IMG/VR virus record: IMGVR_UViG_3300008116_000288
Coordinates: 1 to 25,163 of that record
Strand: one strand, 5' to 3'
DNA length: 25,163 nucleotides
Source of the DNA: a virus
Shown here: piece by piece, positions 18,801 to 24,800 of the stretch
Layout of the letters: every line of letters begins with the position of its first letter
Numbering within the stretch: the first letter of the stretch is position 1
Translations under genes and position numbers: made by a program
Notes under the pieces: model-generated
Told to the model about the DNA's origin: nothing
Databases searched by the model: none
Seen by the model: the letters and a program-made list of their open reading frames with translations, nothing else

Positions 18801-21800
18801 CAATACTGTTGTTGCAGGTGCGCCCAACATGCAAGGCACATTGATCACCGGCGGTCAAGCAACTGGATTTACTAATGCAACTGGTGTCAGAGACTGGACT
18901 GAATATAGACAGTCAGCACCCATCGTTGACATTGAAAAAATTGAAAATACACAGATTTTCAGTGCATTGACAAACGATACTCTTGTAAACCTAGACTACA
19001 TGGATCCATTACAGGGTAAGTTGTTAGGTGCAGTAAGACAGAACATTGATTATGTTTCTGGATCAGACCCGGCAAAATATAATAGCAATAATTCAACCAA
19101 CGGGTATGTTTGGGGAGCAGAGCAAGTAGGACAGATTTGGTTCAATACTAAATCAGTGCGTTTTGTAAACTATCACCAAAACGATGTAGTATACAATAGC
19201 GAATATTGGGGCACTTTATTCCCTGGATCAGATGTTGCAGTTTACACTTGGGTAGCTAGCAACAATACTCCTGCTCAATATTCTGGTCCGGGTGTTCCTT
19301 TTGACGTTACTCAATATTGTGTTGGAAGTACTCTTAATTCTTCTAACATTGTTACGCCGATATATTATTTCTGGGTCAGAAACACCAACATCATTGACAA
19401 ACATCGTGGGAAAACACTATCTGACAATATTATTGCTAGATACATCGCTAACCCAAGAAATTCTGGGATAGCTTATGTTGCACCGTTGCTACCTAATACT
19501 TTTGCACTGTATAACTCAGAAGAATATTTTGACGGCAACAACTCTATCTTCCATATAGGATATGCAAACGGAACTGGATCAGATGTTTCACACTCTGAAT
19601 ACACATTAATTCGTGAAAACTATCCAGATGACTTCTTGCCTGGATTGCCTGCTGTAGCCGACGCTCCTACTACACTGCCATTCCGAGTACTATACCCAGC
19701 AGCAGGCGTAGACGAGCCTAATTCACTATATGCTAGAATGCTAGACAGCTTAAGTGGCACTACAGCGCCCATAACAACACCCGACGGCACTATTGAAACC
19801 GGACAGGTTGTTCCTAATCCGTTCTTACCGAAAGCAGTTCAGTCAGGGGTTCTTGCAAGACCTAGACAGAGCTTCTTCTTTAATAGATTTACGGCTCTAC
19901 AGAATTATCTTACCTATGCCAACGAAGTATTAATCCAGTATCCGATAGTAGAATTGAGACCTAACCTGTCATTCATTTTTGCGCAGGGTGAATTCTTTGA
20001 TACTGCTAATTATTGGACTTATGTCAACTGGTGGCTACCAGGGTATAACAATAGCACTAGAGCGGCGTTGCAGGTTCCGATTTATGCTGATTTGGCAGAA
20101 TTGCGTGTAGCTCCGGGGACTATTGTTAAAGTAGAACAGAACGGTCAGGGTCTTTTTGAATTTTATAGATATGATGACAATGGTGTTTGGTCTAGAATTG
20201 GTCTAGAAAACGGAACGATCCAATTCAATAGCTATCTTTGGGATTACGAAGCTGCTAAGCTAGGATACGGTGGTGACTTCTTTGACACTACGCCGTTTGA
20301 TATCTATCCAAGTGAAGAAACCAGAAACATTGTTCGTGCATTGAACGAGCAAATTTACACCGGTGATTTACTAGAGCATAGAAATAAGAGCTTGGTATTA
20401 CTATTTGAATATATCCAAAGCGAAACCATTGAATCGCAAAATTACTTACCATGGATTAACAAAACTTCATTGATGGATGTGTTCCACACTGTACGTGAAC
20501 TAAAACCATACGAAGTGTTCAAGAGTGACAATGTTGCTTTCCTAGAAGGATACATCAATGAAGTCAAGCCTTATCACGTAGTCATTAAAGAATTCTTAGT
20601 AAAGTACACTGGAATTGAAGAATTTACCGGTGATATTACAGACTTTGATGTTCCGGCAACGTATAGCCCAACATATCAAGAGTATATTAGTCCGCAACTA
20701 GTTTATAGTGATCCTAATAATCGCTATGAATATGAATACGGTAATGATATTTGGGCCACTGCACCATACACACAGTGGTATCAGAATTATGGATTGTCAA
20801 TCACTGGCGAACCCAACTACAACATAACTACCCTAAAAACATATATGGATTTGGGAACTAGAACTATGATTGTAGACAACGCTAGTGGCTTCCCAGTTAA
20901 CGGTGTAATCAGAATCGGAGACGAATCTATTGCATATAGTTATGTTGACCGCGACTTGAATTTGTTAGGTGGATTGTCAAGAGGGTTCAATCAAACTGTA
21001 GTTGCTCAACATATTCCCGGTGCAAATATCTTTATTGATCTTCCTGCTGTGGTAGTGTTAAACGAGGGTAGCGGCTATACAGATGTTCCTCAAGTAACAG
21101 CGTATATTGATACTGCGATTTATCCGGCACCCAGAAAAGAAGCTATTCTACAGGCAGTAATGAGTGGCGACCGCGTCTCTGCTGTTAACGTAATTGATCC
21201 GGGCGAGGGGTATGCAGTTCTTCCCGAAATCAGAATTTCTACTGCGTATAGCGTACTCTTTAGTGATGCTGATATTAACCCTGCATTGCACACCATAAAT
21301 CTATATGCGCCTTCTTTCGTGACCGGCGACTTAGTAAAATTCACTCAGGGTTCAAACGGCGGCAAACCAAACTTCTTAGTTAATGATCAGTGGTACTATG
21401 TTGGAGTTCTAGAGTCATTGCCATCCGTCATTGTTGCATTATATAACAGCTATAGCGATGCAGTGAAGGATCAGAATAGAATTCAGATCACACCTGGCTT
21501 AGCATCTAGCGACATGGTACTGTCTCCGGGTGCAAGAGCATCTATTGTAACGTCATCTTCACCAATTCGTGAAAACAATATCACTTTGCGCTTTGACAGA
21601 ACAACATATGGTTCTCAGGTACTTGATTGGGAATCAGGGGCGTTCTATGGTGCATTCTTTGCAGGAACATATTACAACAGTGACAAGATTTCAAGCTCTG
21701 CTATCACGCTTGAAAGCACCGAGCCTGATATCAATAATATTCTTGCAAGTGCCCAAGGTGTAGCCCTACAAATCTCTGACGTAGAAAATGATAGACAGCT

Positions 21801-24800
21801 TACATGGTCTTCTACTATAAGATATGTTGAGAAAACAAATAGCTCAAATGATTCTATCAACTTAGTTCCTGCCGCAAAAACATTTGTTGGTACAGCTACA
21901 ATTGCAGGCACAACAATGAATGTAACTGCAATTAGTGAGGGAACTGTAGTAATTGGTACATATGTGTATGGTCCAATTATTGATCCTGATACTCGCATTG
22001 TTTCGCAGATAAGCGGGACACCGGGCGGAACAGGCGTGTACGAGGTTTCAATCAGTCAACCTGAGACTATTGTAGTTAACGAAACAGTATCCTCATCTGG
22101 TTATATTGTAATGGAATCAACAAGTGGGTTCAGTATAAATGATGTAATAATCTTTGATGATATTGTTACCACAACCGGCACAACTAATATCGTTCCTGGA
22201 ACAGTGTATTATGTAAAACAAATCATCAGTGGTACGGAACTTACATTATCAACTGCAATTAATGGATCACTATTCAATCCCGGCAATTGGACAGGAAGTA
22301 TGTCAGTCGTCGGCTCTGCTGTAAATGGATATGAATTGAATGCTGCTGGAACCACTGTTGGTTTCTATGTAGACATGCCGATTAAGTTTGTAGGAGCTGT
22401 AGTAGGTAACCTTGCTGAAAACGAAACTTATTATGTTTCTGCAATTCATAACCCTATTCAATTCTCAGTTTCTACAACTCAGGGCGGCCCAACCGAAATC
22501 TTGATTAGTGAAACTGTGAGTGCGCAGGGACTAGAATGCTACACTGGTCAACTTGTAGACACTGCTATATTAACTTTAGAATATCCTGGAATTCTAGAAG
22601 TAACTACAACACAGGCTACTGTTAACACATTGACTGTTCCAATGTCACCCGTAGGCACTGGTGGAACAACAGGTTTCTATACTAATCTTCCAGTCTTCTT
22701 TACTGGGCAGGTGTTTGGTGGAATCATTGAAAATTTGGATTATTATATAACAACTGTTGTTGATAACGAAACTTTCACTATCAGTGAATTCAAAGATCCG
22801 GTTATCACAGAAATCTCTGAAACAGTTGCATCAACAGACACTATCGTAGTAGAATCCACAACCGGCTTTGACTTGAATGATCCTATCATTATTACATCGC
22901 TAACCGGAACGTTAGCATCAAGTAATATTGAGTCTGGAAGAACTTACTACGTAAGTGAAATCGTCAGCAACACCGAAATGACTATTTCAGAATTGGTTAA
23001 CGGAACAGTATTGTCGCTCAATAACGGTACTGGAACTGCAATTCTAACCAATCAAAAGAATACAGTTCAGTTGACTAGCGAAACTGGTTCAATGACCATG
23101 AACGTTTCACTGCCTGTAAGTCCAGGACAAATCAATGGTCAGCTATTCACGCTATATCAGACTGCTGGACAGTATCCTGATATCGTTTCTGAAAACTATT
23201 CGGACTTGATTGAAAGAACAATTCGTGCTACAATCGGAACGAACTATACTGTTCCAGTTAATAGAATTGCAATCCCAGAATCAGAAGGTGGAACATTTAA
23301 TTTCTACGTTAACATGCCATTGCGAGTAAACAGTGCAGTGGGTGGATTGAGTACCGGTGTTACCTATTATGTAACTGAATATTCGGGAGAAGAAATACCT
23401 GATCCTGAAAATCCTGGGGAGACAATAGCACGACCAAACATTCAGGTAGAAGTTAACACTACTTCTTCAGTAGGAAACGTATTAACCTGTGCATACGATG
23501 TAGGAAGAAATCTATTAGGAACTACATCACTATACATCGGTATGCCAATCGTATTCTCTGGAATTGGATTGGGCGGAATTGTTATTGGACAAGAATATTT
23601 TGTTGAAAGCATCGTTAGTTCCACTGAGTTCACTATCTCTGAAACTGATGGCGGCACAGCAAAGACATTATCCACCGCAAACGGTATTATGATGGGTGAT
23701 GGTAACCCATACATCATCATATCTACTAGTAAGGGCGGAAGTGCAGTAGCTTTAACTAATGATACTTCAGCTTCTTCTAGCTTCACTCAGTTTATAACTG
23801 GGACTCCCGAATTCAGTTTGTCATATGTGTTGGGTGGATACACTGCGATAATTACTAATCCCGGTGAAGGCTTTGCAATCAACAATGTGATTACTGTTTC
23901 CGGAACTGAGGTAGGCGGAACAACCCCGGCCAACGACATTACACTAACGGTTAACACAGTAGATGATGACGGCGGGATTACATCTGTAATAAGAACCGGT
24001 ACTCCTCCCGCATCAACGCAGCAGTACTATCTACAGGTGCGCTCAGAAAATACAGTGGCGGTATACAACAACTCATTGATGACTGTTCCGGTTAGCGGCA
24101 TTGCTTTCCCGTTTGTAGGATATACTGAATCAACAGTTACCAATTCTACTACCGATACACTAACAGTAGACACAACTGGATTCAGTAATTATGATGCAGT
24201 ATCATTTAGCGGTTCAATACCTACTGCATTTGATATCGGTGAAACATACTATCTGTACAATGTAACTTCTACAACTGCTCAAGTAACGACCACTCCAAAT
24301 GACGCAGGTACGATTGTTTCTGGAATCACATTTACTGATGATTTTATGATGGCTAAGCTAGGTAGCATCGCATTACTGCCCGAACCATTCTACTTCAATC
24401 AGAGCATTGTCAAGTTTAACAATAGAGTTTATGAATGCGTCATTTCTAACAACGATGACGAATTCATTTTCGGTAAGTGGGAGTTGCTTGATTCAGGTGA
24501 TCGCAGATTGAATGCAATGGATCGTGTAATTGGATACTATCAGCCTACCGTGGACATGCCTGGGGTAGACCTCACACAGTTGTTTGAGGGTGTCACGTAT
24601 CCTAATTCTACATATTTAGGTAATGCTTTCCAACCAAACCAGCAGTATCCTCTTGATACTCAGTTGTCTGACTTGCCATTCTACCCATCTGAGGTAGATA
24701 TTACTGGCATCGTATACGATGGCGAAAAGTATATCTCTAGCGCAAATCTACCAACATATAGTGCTATTATCGGAAGCTTAGATAATCAGAATTGGGGAGT

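Larger units (their letters stand above)
16801..18852 (+). repeat. FG-GAP (integrin-type) beta-propeller, about seven blades
   Basis: Residues about 2462-3145 contain recurring 'FG.si...gd...IGaP......G.vy.y' units. Blades begin near 16801 (TTFGSSVAY...LIGDPGAGKVHRFYY), 16939 (SSFGSAIAHAGNTFVIS), 17089 (DWGSKIAISGDQNWIYISD), 17401 (DGFGKSISTSYYGDRIFIGA), 18025 (IQFGYAVD...LLIGSP), 18472 (TEFGKSIKFNEFDSVVIGAP) and 18766 (YYGYAVDFNNNTVVAGAP). Such repeats fold as the propeller of integrin alpha chains and many adhesins, where loops can bind calcium. Asp-rich loops are present near 18577-18630. The fold is well supported by pattern; a ligand cannot be named. Confidence 0.75.

Noticed and set aside
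14794-23786. Short reverse- and forward-strand open frames (60-114 codons) within the giant gene
   Set aside because: All are fully contained in the strongly supported giant frame and show no recognisable motifs or initiation signals.
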